Positions 7,565-15,700 of a DNA stretch of 41,537 bases are shown here, in pieces; the first letter of the stretch is position 1, and each line of letters starts with the position of its first letter. The stretch lies in contig CALDHY010000002.1 in the NCBI GenBank assembly GCA_937901445.1, positions 1 through 41,537 on the forward strand. Reading direction: 5' to 3'. The notes below the pieces were generated by a model. It made no database searches, had not been told where the DNA came from, and saw only the letters and a program-made list of their open reading frames with translations. The position numbers and the translations under genes are program-made. The stretch comes from an uncultured Selenomonadales bacterium (GTDB taxonomy: Bacteria; Bacillota; Negativicutes; Selenomonadales; Selenomonadaceae).

Positions 7565-8582
7565 AAGAATTATTGCAACTGATGAACAGGTTGCTGACGA
7601 TTGGCAGTACAGCTTACGCCCGCGCCGCTTGAGTGAATACATTGGGCAGGAAAAAGCTAAAGAAAATTTAAAAATCTTCGTTAAGGCGGCACTGTCGCGC
7701 AGGGAAGCACTTGACCACGTTTTATTATATGGACCGCCGGGACTCGGTAAAACCACTTTGGCGGCGATTATAGCAAATGAATTGGGCGTAAACTTTCGCC
7801 CGACTTCCGGACCGGCGATTGAACGCAGCGGCGATTTGGCGGCGTTGCTTACAAACTTGCAAAAGGGCGATGTTTTATTTATTGACGAAATTCACAGGTT
7901 AAGCCGTCAAGTCGAAGAAATTTTATATTCGGCAATGGAAGATTTTGCACTGGATATAATTATTGGCAAAGGTCCCAGCGCGCGCAGCATTCGCCTTGAC
8001 ATTGCGCCTTTTACTTTAATTGGAGCAACGACTAAGGCGGGCGCGTTATCGCCGCCGTTGCGTGACAGATTCGGCGTTATTTCAAGGCTTGAATATTATT
8101 CGATTGACGCGCTGACAAAAATTATTACACGCGCTGCCGAAATTTTAAAAATTCCCGTTGAAAAAAACGGCGCGGTAGAAATTGCAAAACGTTCAAGAGG
8201 CACGCCGCGTATTGCCAACAGACTTTTAAAGCGCGTGCGGGATTTTGCCGAAGTTTCCGGCAATACAAAAATCACTGACGAAATTGCAGACAATGCTTTA
8301 ATTGCGTTGGAAGTTGACAGCGCGGGGCTTGACAGTACCGACCGCCGAATGTTGGAAGCCATGATAACAAAATTTCGTGGCGGTCCCGTCGGGCTTGACA
8401 CCATCGCCGCCTCTATCAGTGAAACGCGCGAAACTATCGAAGATATTTATGAACCGTACCTTTTGCAACTTGGTTTTATTATGAGGACGCCGCGCGGGCG
8501 CGTTGTTACTCAAGCGGGCTATGAACATTTGGGTTTTTCTTACAAAAAATCTGCTGAAACAAAACTTTTCGACTTCGAGTAA
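7557..8582 (+). CDS. ruvB: Holliday junction branch migration helicase RuvB
   Basis: AAA+ hexameric motor that, with RuvA, drives branch migration at Holliday junctions. Motifs in 341 residues: Walker A GPPGLGKT (59-66), Walker B LFIDEIHR (around 108-113), sensor 1 LIGATTKAG, arginine-finger region PLRDRFG, and a C-terminal winged helix with [26 protein letters not shown] in part. The ATG at 7557 overlaps the fmt stop. ruvA and ruvC are not adjacent, which is unusual because ruvA and ruvB are normally paired; they must lie elsewhere. It is the last gene of the operon, and bioY downstream has its own promoter. Confidence 0.97.
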   Translation: MDERIIATDEQVADDWQYSLRPRRLSEYIGQEKAKENLKIFVKAALSRREALDHVLLYGPPGLGKTTLAAIIANELGVNFRPTSGPAIERSGDLAALLTNLQKGDVLFIDEIHRLSRQVEEILYSAMEDFALDIIIGKGPSARSIRLDIAPFTLIGATTKAGALSPPLRDRFGVISRLEYYSIDALTKIITRAAEILKIPVEKNGAVEIAKRSRGTPRIANRLLKRVRDFAEVSGNTKITDEIADNALIALEVDSAGLDSTDRRMLEAMITKFRGGPVGLDTIAASISETRETIEDIYEPYLLQLGFIMRTPRGRVVTQAGYEHLGFSYKKSAETKLFDFE

Positions 8583-8608
8583 ATTAATTCGTAAACTTTA
8601 AAAAATAT

Positions 8609-8637
8609 TTGACGTTGACATTTCAATTTTATATAAT
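8609..8637 (+). promoter_or_regulatory. Promoter of bioY
   Basis: TTGACG (8609-8614) and TATAAT (8632-8637) are separated by 17 bases. I did not find a convincing BirA-type dyad around it. Confidence 0.75.
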
Positions 8638-8662
8638 TTCAAAAAAAATTGAGGTGATGACG

Positions 8663-9211
8663 TTGCAAACAGTTACAAAAAAAATCAGCACAGCCGAACT
8701 CACAAAAATTTCAATGTGTGTCGCGCTGTGCTGTATTTCTGCAAACATTGTTTTTCCGCTGCCGTTTACGCCGGGAATGGTTACGGCGTTGACGATCGTT
8801 TTGAGTTTAGCGGCGTACATTTTGACGCCGAAACAAACTTTCACGGTAATTTTGGTTTATTTGTTGCTGGGAATTGCGGGCTTGCCGGTATTTGCGGGAA
8901 CAGGCGGCGTTGGTCGACTTTTGGGACCGGTGGGCGGCTTTTATTTTGCATGGCTTTTGGCGTATCCGCTTTTAAGTTATTTCAAGGGCGCGGAAATAAA
9001 TTTCAAACGCTACGTGCTTATGAATTTTTTAATAGCAATGCCGGTAACTTATTTGGGCGGGTTAATTTCAATGGTTTATTTTTTGGAGATTGACATTTGG
9101 CAGGCGGCAACAATGGCGGTTTTTCCATTTATATTTGGCGACGTTTTGAAAAGTTGTGCGGCGGCGTTTTTGGGCGTCAAACTAAATTCCATTCAAAAAT
9201 TTCAAGAATAA
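8663..9211 (+). CDS. bioY: Biotin transporter BioY (ECF S component)
   Basis: Membrane substrate-binding subunit for biotin of energy-coupling-factor transporters. About 182 residues with roughly six hydrophobic segments and the BioY hallmarks GLPVFAGTGGVGRLLGPVGG followed by FYFAWLLAYPL, plus a conserved C-terminal FPFIFGDVLKSCAAA. No bioM or bioN lies next to it, so it either uses a shared ECF module or acts alone. I prefer TTG at 8663: GAGGTGAT sits at proper spacing from it but only two bases from the in-frame ATG at 8657. The same GAGGTGA-to-TTG layout is seen at ribE. Confidence 0.9.
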   Translation: MQTVTKKISTAELTKISMCVALCCISANIVFPLPFTPGMVTALTIVLSLAAYILTPKQTFTVILVYLLLGIAGLPVFAGTGGVGRLLGPVGGFYFAWLLAYPLLSYFKGAEINFKRYVLMNFLIAMPVTYLGGLISMVYFLEIDIWQAATMAVFPFIFGDVLKSCAAAFLGVKLNSIQKFQE

Positions 9212-9213
9212 AA

Positions 9214-9684
9214 TTATTTCAGTCTGAAAAGTTGCGCCCAATAATGTTTATATTTTGAATCCGGCAAATATAAATAGCCCATACCGAGTTCTTTAAATTT
9301 TGGATTCATAATATTTTCTCTGTGACTTGGCGAGTCCATCCACGCCTGAACAACTTCTTCTGCGGAGCGTTGTCCGGCGGCGATATTTTCCCCGACCATT
9401 TTGTAAGGTTTTGGAATGACGGTAAAGCAGGAATAGCCGCTCGGTCGCGTATGAGAAAATTTTTTTGTAATTTCTTTGGCGCGTATTTGGGCGTAGTGAT
9501 TCAATGAGCTTGAAAGTTTCAGCGGCTTCAAATGTTCCTTTGCCCTTTCTTCATTTACAAGTTCCAAAACTTCCTTAGCAAAATTTTCTGATACTTGTGA
9601 AGTGTCTTTCCATTTTGATTGAGCAAAGGCAACGCTTGCGGTAGTGATAATTAAAACTGTCAACAGTAAAAAAAGTTTTTTCAA
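9214..9684 (-). CDS. Secreted CAP/SCP-domain protein
   Basis: A 156-residue exported protein with a cleavable signal peptide (MKKLFLLLTVLIITTASVAFA, cut before QSKWK) and a bacterial CAP (cysteine-rich secretory protein) domain of about 125 residues. Recognisable stretches are LELVNEERAKEHLKPLKLS, RAKEITKKFSHTRP, GENIAAG, WMDSPSHRENIMNP and ELGMGY, which include the cavity His and Glu residues of the family. Function in bacteria is generally unknown; cell-wall or sporulation-related roles are proposed for relatives. It starts with TTG behind GGGGGA. It is convergent with bioY, with two bases between the stops. Confidence 0.88.
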   Translation of the reverse strand: MKKLFLLLTVLIITTASVAFAQSKWKDTSQVSENFAKEVLELVNEERAKEHLKPLKLSSSLNHYAQIRAKEITKKFSHTRPSGYSCFTVIPKPYKMVGENIAAGQRSAEEVVQAWMDSPSHRENIMNPKFKELGMGYLYLPDSKYKHYWAQLFRLK

Positions 9685-9704
9685 GATAATTCCCCCTATA
9701 CGTT

Positions 9705-9734
9705 AAAAAGACCGCCGCAAACTTAGCAGCAGTC
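9705..9734 (-). terminator. Terminator downstream of tRNA-Arg
   Basis: On the minus strand GACTGCTGC pairs with GCGGCGGTC (G-U pairs included) over a seven-base loop, followed by five T residues. It lies 22 bases after the tRNA and immediately before the CAP-domain gene. Confidence 0.75.
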
Positions 9735-9755
9735 CTTAAAATTGTCAAAATAAGT

Positions 9756-9832
9756 TGGTGCGATTGGGGCGATTTGAACGCCCGACCTACTGCTTAGGAG
9801 GCAGTTGCTCTATCCTGCTGAGCTACAACCGC
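9756..9832 (-). tRNA. tRNA-Arg (anticodon CCT)
   Basis: A 77-base cloverleaf is readable on the minus strand. The acceptor GCGGTTG pairs with CAATCGC, the anticodon stem ACTGC/GCAGT encloses loop CTCCTAA with anticodon CCT (reads AGG), and the T arm is GGGCG-TTCAAAT-CGCCC. The 3' CCA is encoded in the DNA. Confidence 0.95.
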
Positions 9833-9914
9833 GCATTTGAAGTTTATCACGTTTAATTTGCATTTGCAAGCCGCCTTTTGTTAAGTTATCATTAAAAAAT
9901 TTTTCATTCAGTAA

Positions 9915-10382
9915 TTACGAACGGGATTTTCTTTGTTCAATAAAAAATTTTTGTAAAAGTTTGCGGCTCTCAAATTCCAAAATTCCTGCAGTAACTTTCA
10001 GCTGATGATTTAACGCCGGATTGTTTACCACATTGAAAATTGATTCAGCCGCGCCAAATTTTGAATCTGCCGCGCCGTAAACCAGCCTTTCAACGCGGCT
10101 TAAAACCAACGCGCCCGCGCACATTGCGCAAGGTTCAACCGTAACGTACAGCGTGCAATTTGTTAATCGTCGCCGCTTGAGTTTTTCGCTTGCCTCGCGC
10201 AGGACTAAAATTTCTGCGTGCGCGGTTGCGTCATTTAACTGTTCAATTCGATTATGATTTTTGCAAACTAAAACGCCGCTCTCGTTATCCACAAGAACGG
10301 CACCTATTGGAACTTCCCCTTCAATATAAGCTTGCATTGCTTCTTCAAGAGCCAGCCACATATTTTCTTTATCGCTTGACAT
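9915..10382 (-). CDS. tadA: tRNA-specific adenosine deaminase TadA
   Basis: Converts A34 to inosine in the anticodon of tRNA-Arg(ACG). The 155-residue protein has the cytidine/deoxycytidylate deaminase fold with zinc ligands and proton shuttle in HAE (55-57) and PCAMC (84-88), plus the tRNA-adenosine-deaminase features GEVPIGAVLV, NDATAHAEI and a C-terminal helix FESRKLLQKFFIEQRK. It starts at the ATG at 10382. It follows the small unknown gene by nine bases, so the two form an operon. The neighbouring tRNA-Arg(CCT) is not its substrate. Confidence 0.95.
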   Translation of the reverse strand: MSSDKENMWLALEEAMQAYIEGEVPIGAVLVDNESGVLVCKNHNRIEQLNDATAHAEILVLREASEKLKRRRLTNCTLYVTVEPCAMCAGALVLSRVERLVYGAADSKFGAAESIFNVVNNPALNHQLKVTAGILEFESRKLLQKFFIEQRKSRS

Positions 10383-10391
10383 TTAATCACC

Positions 10392-10634
10392 CTACCTTAA
10401 AAGCGCGTCTAAATCTAAACTGCCGTAATAAAAAAGTCCGGTATTTTCGCCGCTTAATTCCAGATTGTAAGCCGCCGAAATTTCGCTCGGCTTATTTTTT
10501 TTATTAATCACGCGCCGCAATTCATTTAGAAAAGAACTGCTTTTATCTTCGCGATGGTTATTGCTGTCGAAGCGGCGTCCAACGTCATAATCTACCGGCT
10601 TTACGCGGGCGATTTTTTCAATTCTTTCTACCAT
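10392..10634 (-). CDS. Small conserved-looking protein of unknown function, upstream of tadA
   Basis: I do not recognise this family. The protein is about 80 residues, basic and charged in its N-terminal half (VERIEKIARVKPVDYD, then a Ser/Asp/Arg-rich stretch) and ends with ELSGENTGLFYYGSLDLDALL. There is no signal peptide, no membrane segment and no Cys. AAAGGAG suits the ATG at 10634 better than the one at 10643, which is only two bases from it. Good ribosome binding site, operon position and typical codon use support a real gene. A role connected with tadA is only suggested by position. Confidence 0.65.
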   Translation of the reverse strand: MVERIEKIARVKPVDYDVGRRFDSNNHREDKSSSFLNELRRVINKKNKPSEISAAYNLELSGENTGLFYYGSLDLDALLR

Positions 10635-10674
10635 TTTTGACATCTCCTTTCACAAACTATATCGAACATTCAGT

Positions 10675-10712
10675 ATAAAAAAATAAACTCCACCGCAGTT
10701 ACGGCAGAGTTT
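10675..10712 (-). terminator. Terminator downstream of mdh
   Basis: On the minus strand AAACTCTGCCG pairs with TGCGGTGGAGTTT (some G-U pairs), followed by a T-rich run. It lies beyond the octad palindrome that begins at the mdh stop codon. Confidence 0.7.
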
Positions 10713-10716
10713 ACTT

Positions 10717-10792
10717 TAGTGTGATAGTTTGATAGTGTGGTAGTGTGATAGTTTTTACTATTCCACTATCCCACTATAACACTATCCCACTA
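10717..10792. repeat. Octad palindrome overlapping the mdh stop codon
   Basis: Seventy-six bases in perfect 8-base phase: on the plus strand five units of the form TAGTNNNN (such as TAGTGTGA) followed by four and a half of the form ACTANNNN (such as ACTATCCC), meeting at a TTTT centre. Read on the minus strand the first TAG is the mdh stop codon. The arms are about 36 bases with a few mismatches and would form a long hairpin in the mdh mRNA. With an 8-base period the repeated TAG falls in all three frames on both strands. The architecture matches the heptad palindromes at 297-363 and 40520-40581, with a different unit. Confidence 0.8.
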
Positions 10793-11740
10793 CTTAAGGG
10801 CGTCTCCGATTTTTGAATTGGTATTGCGCGCCGCTGCGACACTTTCAGCAAATTTAGCTTTTTCTTCTTCAGAGAATTGAATCTCTACAATTTTTTCCAT
10901 GCCGTCTTTACCGAGAATGACAGGTACGCCAATGCACAAATCTTTTTCGCCATATTCGCCTTCAAGATAAACGCAACAAGGAATAAGTTTTTTGGCGTCA
11001 AGAGCAATAGCTTCAACGAGAGCAGCGGCAGCCGCGCCCGGAGCATACCAAGCTGAAGTACCCAAAAGTTTTGTACAGGTTGCGCCGCCGACTTTTGTAG
11101 CCTCAATCGCTTTATCAATCGCTTCTTTGCTCAAAAGTTGAGTTACCGGAATACCTCTGTAAGTTGCAATGCTTGCAAGCGGAACCATTGTTTTATCGCT
11201 GTGCCCGCCGACAACCATACCATCAACATCAGTTGGAGTTGCAGGATAACCCGCCTCTTGCAATGCTTCAGCAAGATAATAACGGAATCTGCTGCTGTCC
11301 AACATACCGCCTTGACCAATAACGCGGTTGCGCGGAAGTTTTGAATCTTTCAGCGTTAAATAAGTCATTGCATCCATTGGATTTGAAATAATAATCAAAA
11401 TTGCGTCCGGCGAATATTCCAAAATCTGATCAACGACGCTTTTAACGATTTTTGCGTTGGTGCCGATTAAGTCTTCACGGCTCATACCGGGCTTGCGCGG
11501 AATACCGGAAGTAATAACAACAACCTGCGAGCCTGCCGTTGCCGCATAGTTATTTGTTACGCCTTTAACGGTTGTATCGAAGTTAAGCATGTGCGCAGTT
11601 TGCATAATATCCATAGCTTTACCTTCGGACAAGCCTTCTTTAATGTCAATCAAAACAACTTCACTTGCAAAGCCTTTCGTAGCCAAAACATTAGCTACCG
11701 TTGCGCCTACGTTACCTGCACCAACTACTGTTACTTTCAT
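10790..11740 (-). CDS. mdh: Malate dehydrogenase (LDH-like type)
   Basis: NAD-dependent cytosolic oxidoreductase interconverting malate and oxaloacetate in the reductive branch to succinate. The 316-residue protein has the Rossmann start VTVVGAGNVGAT, the substrate loop SGIPRKPGMSREDL whose Arg favours malate over lactate, the NPMDAM motif and the active-site His in VVGGHSDKTMVP. It ends in DALK with a TAG stop that is the first base triplet of the octad palindrome. The ATG at 11740 is preceded by a suitable purine-rich site. Rubredoxin lies just upstream on the same strand. Confidence 0.95.
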   Translation of the reverse strand: MKVTVVGAGNVGATVANVLATKGFASEVVLIDIKEGLSEGKAMDIMQTAHMLNFDTTVKGVTNNYAATAGSQVVVITSGIPRKPGMSREDLIGTNAKIVKSVVDQILEYSPDAILIIISNPMDAMTYLTLKDSKLPRNRVIGQGGMLDSSRFRYYLAEALQEAGYPATPTDVDGMVVGGHSDKTMVPLASIATYRGIPVTQLLSKEAIDKAIEATKVGGATCTKLLGTSAWYAPGAAAAALVEAIALDAKKLIPCCVYLEGEYGEKDLCIGVPVILGKDGMEKIVEIQFSEEEKAKFAESVAAARNTNSKIGDALK

Positions 11741-11764
11741 TATAAAATTCCTCCGTTCAAAAAA

Positions 11765-11923
11765 TTATTCTTCAGCAGTAAAATCTTCCTTGCCTACGCC
11801 GCAAAGAGGGCAAACGAAATCTTCAGGCAAATCTTCAAACTTTGTACCCGGTTCAATGCCGTTATCGGGGTCGCCCGCTTCTTCGTCATATTCCCAACCG
11901 CAAACGTTACAAATATATTTCAT
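11765..11923 (-). CDS. rub: Rubredoxin
   Basis: A 52-residue cytosolic electron carrier with one Fe(Cys)4 centre. The two CxxC(G) knuckles are visible: [20 protein letters not shown] near the N terminus and [12 protein letters not shown] near the C terminus, with the intervening [11 protein letters not shown], all diagnostic of rubredoxin. Start ATG at 11923 with GGGGAGG upstream. It is transcribed towards mdh with 24 bases between them. In anaerobes it typically serves oxygen or peroxide detoxification (rubrerythrin, NROR). Confidence 0.95.
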   Translation of the reverse strand: MKYICNVCGWEYDEEAGDPDNGIEPGTKFEDLPEDFVCPLCGVGKEDFTAEE

Positions 11924-11951
11924 CGTTAAAACCTCCCCTAATTTTTTAATT

Positions 11952-11979
11952 ATTTTATCACAAGTTTTAAATTTGTCGA
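11952..11979 (-). promoter_or_regulatory. Promoter of rubredoxin-mdh
   Basis: On the minus strand TCGACA (11974-11979) and TAAAAT (11952-11957) are separated by 16 bases, with TG just before the -10 box. Confidence 0.55.
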
Positions 11980-12000
11980 TAAGAAAATTTTTTGCTTGGA

Positions 12001-12090
12001 AATTTTAGTTGTCGGTAAAAAATCAGCCCTTCAGACGCGCTGTAAGCCACGTAGCGCGGCGTTTGATACACTTCACAAGGATTTAATTAA
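12001..12090. other. Unassigned intergenic sequence with unusually open frames, candidate dispersed repeat
   Basis: Between the rubredoxin promoter and the radical SAM stop lies GC-richer sequence with a perfect CGCGCT/AGCGCG inverted repeat (12036-12041 and 12053-12058). On the minus strand one frame is open for 39 codons (containing CEVYQTPRYVAYSASEG), another contains VKCIKRRATWLTARLKG, and plus-strand frames are also open. None has a convincing start or ribosome binding site. Open frames on both strands suggest a structured RNA, a gene fragment or a dispersed element rather than a gene. Confidence 0.35.
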
Positions 12091-12128
12091 AAATTAAAAA
12101 CACCCGCCTTAAATTCGATTTTTGGCTT

Positions 12129-13787
12129 TTAATCGTTACGTGTAACTTGATAAAATTTTAAAAATTGTTGAACTTTTTCTGATTCAGCCTGCGAAATATC
12201 GGCGTCAAAAAATTTGTTTTGTGCGATAATTTTTTTTGCTTCTGCAAGTTCAGTTTCGTTTAAAGCGTGAAAAGATTTGCGCCATTCTTCAGCCAAATTT
12301 TCGTACTTAAGCCTGTAGATAATCATAGCTTCCGGCATCCAAAGTAAATCGTTGAATTCGTCAAGATTTTTACCGAACGCCTTTTCAAAGAATGAACGCC
12401 CGCGCCCAATTTTGCCTTTCGTTGCATTGATAATCGCTTGAATTGCGCGGATAAATTTTTTATTCCAATGTTCGCCCAAATAATCACGGTTGCGAAAATA
12501 TTGCGGGTCTTTTATCGGGTGGTATTTCATTGGAAAAGAATAAATTGCAACGTTCAATTCTTCGCACAATTCGATATTCAATTTCAGGCGCAAATATAAT
12601 TCTGCCGGTGTATCGTGAAAATTGTACAGAATATAATTTGACATACTGCGAACGCCGTACTTTGCAGCTAGCCGAATTGCCTTTTCATAAATATTTTTTT
12701 GCTGGTAATGGTCGAAGGCGATTCTCAACGGGCGAATATTCAACTCGGCAAGTTTCGCCATTCTCTCTTCATATTTGACAATCAGCCGCGCGTCCAGTCC
12801 TTGATTAAAGTCTACGTAATGCGTGCGCTTGGTATGTTTAAAATATTTTTCAAAAAGCGGGCGCGCCGTTTCATCGAATGCTAAAATTTTTTCTTTCGCG
12901 GCTGTACAAAAGTGCAATAAAAAATTTTCTTCCCGCGCAGAATAAAATTTGCCCGCGTCAATTTCCGGCAAGCGTTTTTCCAATTCTTCATACAGGCGAA
13001 TAATTTTTTTTATATAGGCGCGGTCGTTGAAACCTGCGCGAAGATTTTTTATAGTCAAATCGTATTCATCGGAGGGCGTGTAAGTTGAGCCCTTGCCGAA
13101 TCCGCAAGCTTTTATATCTTCGACAATCTGAAAAAATTTTGTTGACGCCAAAACATTATTATCCATCAGCAGTAAATGTTGTTTCTTGCCGAAAAGTTTT
13201 TCAACTTCTTGCAATTGAATTTTTATATAATCTTTGTAAAGCGGCTCCAGCGTGCTTACCGCGCAAAATTCACAGCGTCTGATACAGCCGCGCGTTGTGT
13301 AACCGAAATAGGCGTTTCGCGCAGGATATTTATAATCTATTTCCTCAAGAATGGAATAATCCGGCGGCAATTCGTCAATTATAACTTTGTCAGTTTTCCC
13401 TAAATCGCCCGGCTTGTCCAAAAGTCCGATATGAATTTTAACCGCGTCGCCAATTTCTTTTTGCATTGCGGCGGGTACGAGCGTTGCCGCAATTCCTCCA
13501 ACGTAAATTTGCCCGCCCTTTGCCAAAAATTTTTCCGCAAAATTTATCGTGTCGATTGTCTTTTTCCAATAAAAAGTGAACAGCGAATTGACGCAGATAA
13601 TTTCAAATTGCGGATAAGTTTTATTTTGAAAACGGCGGCGCAAATCCCAAATACTTTTTTCAAAATCAGTACCGCGCAAATTCGGAATATTTTCAAGGTA
13701 AAAATTTTTGCCTGTTTTTATAAAATTAATCAGCGCGTCATAATGTTTGCCGAAATTCTCAATGCCGCTAAATTCTTCAAGCAACAA
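12129..13787 (-). CDS. Radical SAM protein with B12-binding-like N-terminal region
   Basis: A protein of 552 residues with the radical SAM [4Fe-4S] motif TRGCIRRCEFC (Cys168, Cys172, Cys175), preceded by a Rossmann-like region resembling the cobalamin-binding domain of B12-dependent radical SAM enzymes (FEIICVNSLFTFYW, GGQIYVGGIAAT, LPPDYSILEE) but without an obvious DxHxxG. The C-terminal third has no motif I know; the substrate is unknown. TTG at 13787 lacks a ribosome binding site. The frame stays open upstream and reads a convincing beta-strand start (KFAFVKTFAAQLLLEEFSG), so the true start may be an ATT at 13823, inside the HNH gene and preceded by GGAAGG. It is the last gene of the uvrC operon. 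Confidence 0.75.
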   Translation of the reverse strand: MLLEEFSGIENFGKHYDALINFIKTGKNFYLENIPNLRGTDFEKSIWDLRRRFQNKTYPQFEIICVNSLFTFYWKKTIDTINFAEKFLAKGGQIYVGGIAATLVPAAMQKEIGDAVKIHIGLLDKPGDLGKTDKVIIDELPPDYSILEEIDYKYPARNAYFGYTTRGCIRRCEFCAVSTLEPLYKDYIKIQLQEVEKLFGKKQHLLLMDNNVLASTKFFQIVEDIKACGFGKGSTYTPSDEYDLTIKNLRAGFNDRAYIKKIIRLYEELEKRLPEIDAGKFYSAREENFLLHFCTAAKEKILAFDETARPLFEKYFKHTKRTHYVDFNQGLDARLIVKYEERMAKLAELNIRPLRIAFDHYQQKNIYEKAIRLAAKYGVRSMSNYILYNFHDTPAELYLRLKLNIELCEELNVAIYSFPMKYHPIKDPQYFRNRDYLGEHWNKKFIRAIQAIINATKGKIGRGRSFFEKAFGKNLDEFNDLLWMPEAMIIYRLKYENLAEEWRKSFHALNETELAEAKKIIAQNKFFDADISQAESEKVQQFLKFYQVTRND

Positions 13788-13804
13788 CTGCGCCGCAAAA
13801 GTTT

Positions 13805-14626
13805 TTACAAATGCAAATTTAATTTTAAGCCTTCCGAGTAACCGTTTGGATAAGTATAAATTTTTTTGTCTCTGTCAAAAGTTGGATTGGCGGAATGTAT
13901 TATTCTGTGATGATTCGGACAAACTATCAAAAGGTTATCAATGTCATTGTTCAAACTTTGCACAAAATAATTTATGTGATGACATTCAACAATTTGTACG
14001 CCGTAAATTTCGCCAACATTTTTTCCGCAAATTTGACATTGAAAATTGTACAGCTTTTTCAAATAATTTCCAATGCTGCGGTTAAGTTTGCGGACTTTTG
14101 TCAATCGATATTTTTTTACAATCGTTGCTTCAGAATCGGTAAGTTTCGGCGAATCGAAAAGACTTTCCAAATTTTGTTCAGTTTCAATAGCGGCGGGATT
14201 TATAATTTCATCAGCGAAAATCGGCTCAATGTAAAAAGTGTCTTTTAAATCTGTTGTGTAAAGTACGATGGATTCTTCAACATTCGCTTTTAAATTTTGC
14301 TCGCGCAGTGCAACTATTTCGTTAAAAGAATTTTGGAAAAGATTTTTAAGGCAGGCTGCGAATTTTCCATTTTGAGAATAGATAATTTGCCACATATCTT
14401 TATGTTCGGGATATTTTTGACGGTCAAAATTTACGCTCGTTAAAGTAACCTCGTATGTTTCATCGTTCAAAATAATTTTTACATTTCGCTTTTCGCCGTG
14501 TTTTAAAAATCCGCTGTTTAAATGCAACGCCAAAATATTTTGCATTTCAACCGGAATAGCAAAACCACGATTAAACAACGACCAATCGACAAACTTTTTT
14601 AAAATAAAATCTTGAGTCATTTTCAT
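13805..14626 (-). CDS. HNH endonuclease-domain protein
   Basis: A 273-residue protein with a C-terminal zinc-binding HNH nuclease domain: CQIC (197-200), ECHHI (215-219) and NLLIVCPNHHRIIH (231-244), giving two CxxC/CxxH knuckles and the catalytic His. The N-terminal 190 residues are not a family I can name; such regions often bring DNA recognition or a partner contact. Its ATG follows the herA-like stop directly (TAGATG) without its own ribosome binding site, so translation depends on the upstream gene. It occupies the position where the missing C-terminal half of the HerA-like protein would be expected. Homing, restriction and repair roles are all possible. Confidence 0.85.
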   Translation of the reverse strand: MKMTQDFILKKFVDWSLFNRGFAIPVEMQNILALHLNSGFLKHGEKRNVKIILNDETYEVTLTSVNFDRQKYPEHKDMWQIIYSQNGKFAACLKNLFQNSFNEIVALREQNLKANVEESIVLYTTDLKDTFYIEPIFADEIINPAAIETEQNLESLFDSPKLTDSEATIVKKYRLTKVRKLNRSIGNYLKKLYNFQCQICGKNVGEIYGVQIVECHHINYFVQSLNNDIDNLLIVCPNHHRIIHSANPTFDRDKKIYTYPNGYSEGLKLNLHL

Positions 14627-15691
14627 CTACGCCGCGTCAAAATATTTGTGTAATTTGCAGGAAATATTTTGGAGTTTCTCTTCAAGGCGGCATTCACTTT
14701 TTGAAGCAAACGCTTGAACTGTTGCCAAAAAGTCATTCCAAGTTTTAATTCCGCCAAAATTTGTATCAGAAGTATCAATAATTTTGCTGATAATTGAGTC
14801 CATTGTTTGCGAAGTATCGTCAATATCTGCAAAAAGCATTTCAAGCGATTCTCTGTCATCTTCGTAAATGTACTTAAACTTTTTCAAAATTTTTTCGCGC
14901 AGATAATCTTTTACAATATTTTCCGGAAGGTAAGTTGTAACGCCTTTGTTTTCATTGAAGGGCGCGTAGTACCGAACATTTTTAAAGGGCGCGTTGCCAA
15001 GTCCGAGCCTTTTATAATCAGCCGCAATATCTGAAAAATTTTCGTCCGTGTTGGGATTGTGAATCGCCATTAAATCTTTGCCCTTGACATTAAAAATTAT
15101 GAACGCGGTACTTTCTGCGCAACAGTCCAGAATAGATTTTATTAAAAACATTGCGTAACTTGTTTTGGCGGCAAGCCCGGAAATTCCCGAAATATTCAAG
15201 TGCGCGCCTTCCGGTCCCAATAAAAATTGCGCGTTAAGATTTACAGGCAAAAAAATTTCATTGGGCGTACCGGCGTACATTTTCATAAAACCGCACGGCA
15301 ATACATTTTGAATTTTATCAAGTCCGAGAGCCTGTTTTATTTCTTCAGCCGTCGCCAAATAAACAGGCGCGTCATTTTTTGCGGGCGTGTAAATATTTTT
15401 ATCGTTGTAACAAACTGCAACCTCAACATAATTCATACCGATTCGCAAAGTCGGCGGATTAATTTCAGTGTCGCCGAAATCGTTTGAAATATAATTCGTC
15501 AGAAAACTTTTTGCGTCGGTAATGTGAAAAATATTTTCCACTGTGCCAAAAGAAAAAGAGCCTTCCAAATGTTGAACTTTCACAACGTCGAAGGCGTTCA
15601 ATCGAAAATCTGAATTAGTCCAAAAATAAAATTTATCCATCGTCGCAGGATATTTTTCGGTAGCCGCCACGCGCCCTATAATTTTGCCCAT
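14627..15691 (-). CDS. HerA-like (DUF87) ATPase, apparently lacking its C-terminal half
   Basis: The 354-residue protein starts with a HAS-barrel-like region (GKIIGRVAATEKYP) and has a P-loop of the special form GISGLAAKTS (169-178), followed by FIIFNVKGKDLM. I know this P-loop and the NVKGxDL stretch from bacterial HerA-like ATPases that pair with NurA and are usually near 600 residues. Those continue into a Walker B region (DELNKYAP type) and an arginine finger; here the protein stops first, ending CKLHKYFDAA. GAGGTGG precedes the ATG. It is nine bases after the NurA-like gene. It may be a remnant, a split protein or a compact variant relying on a partner. Confidence 0.75.
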   Translation of the reverse strand: MGKIIGRVAATEKYPATMDKFYFWTNSDFRLNAFDVVKVQHLEGSFSFGTVENIFHITDAKSFLTNYISNDFGDTEINPPTLRIGMNYVEVAVCYNDKNIYTPAKNDAPVYLATAEEIKQALGLDKIQNVLPCGFMKMYAGTPNEIFLPVNLNAQFLLGPEGAHLNISGISGLAAKTSYAMFLIKSILDCCAESTAFIIFNVKGKDLMAIHNPNTDENFSDIAADYKRLGLGNAPFKNVRYYAPFNENKGVTTYLPENIVKDYLREKILKKFKYIYEDDRESLEMLFADIDDTSQTMDSIISKIIDTSDTNFGGIKTWNDFLATVQAFASKSECRLEEKLQNISCKLHKYFDAA

Positions 15692-15700
15692 AAATCCACC

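Noticed and set aside
9721..9834. attachment site or integrated element at the tRNA-Arg gene
   Set aside because: No integrase, no second copy of the tRNA 3' end and ordinary housekeeping genes on both sides.
14623..14859. 78-residue minus-strand frame overlapping the end of the HerA-like gene
   Set aside because: Composition is unlike a protein and it overlaps the HerA-like frame, which has the ribosome binding site and homology; it does not restore the missing C-terminal half.
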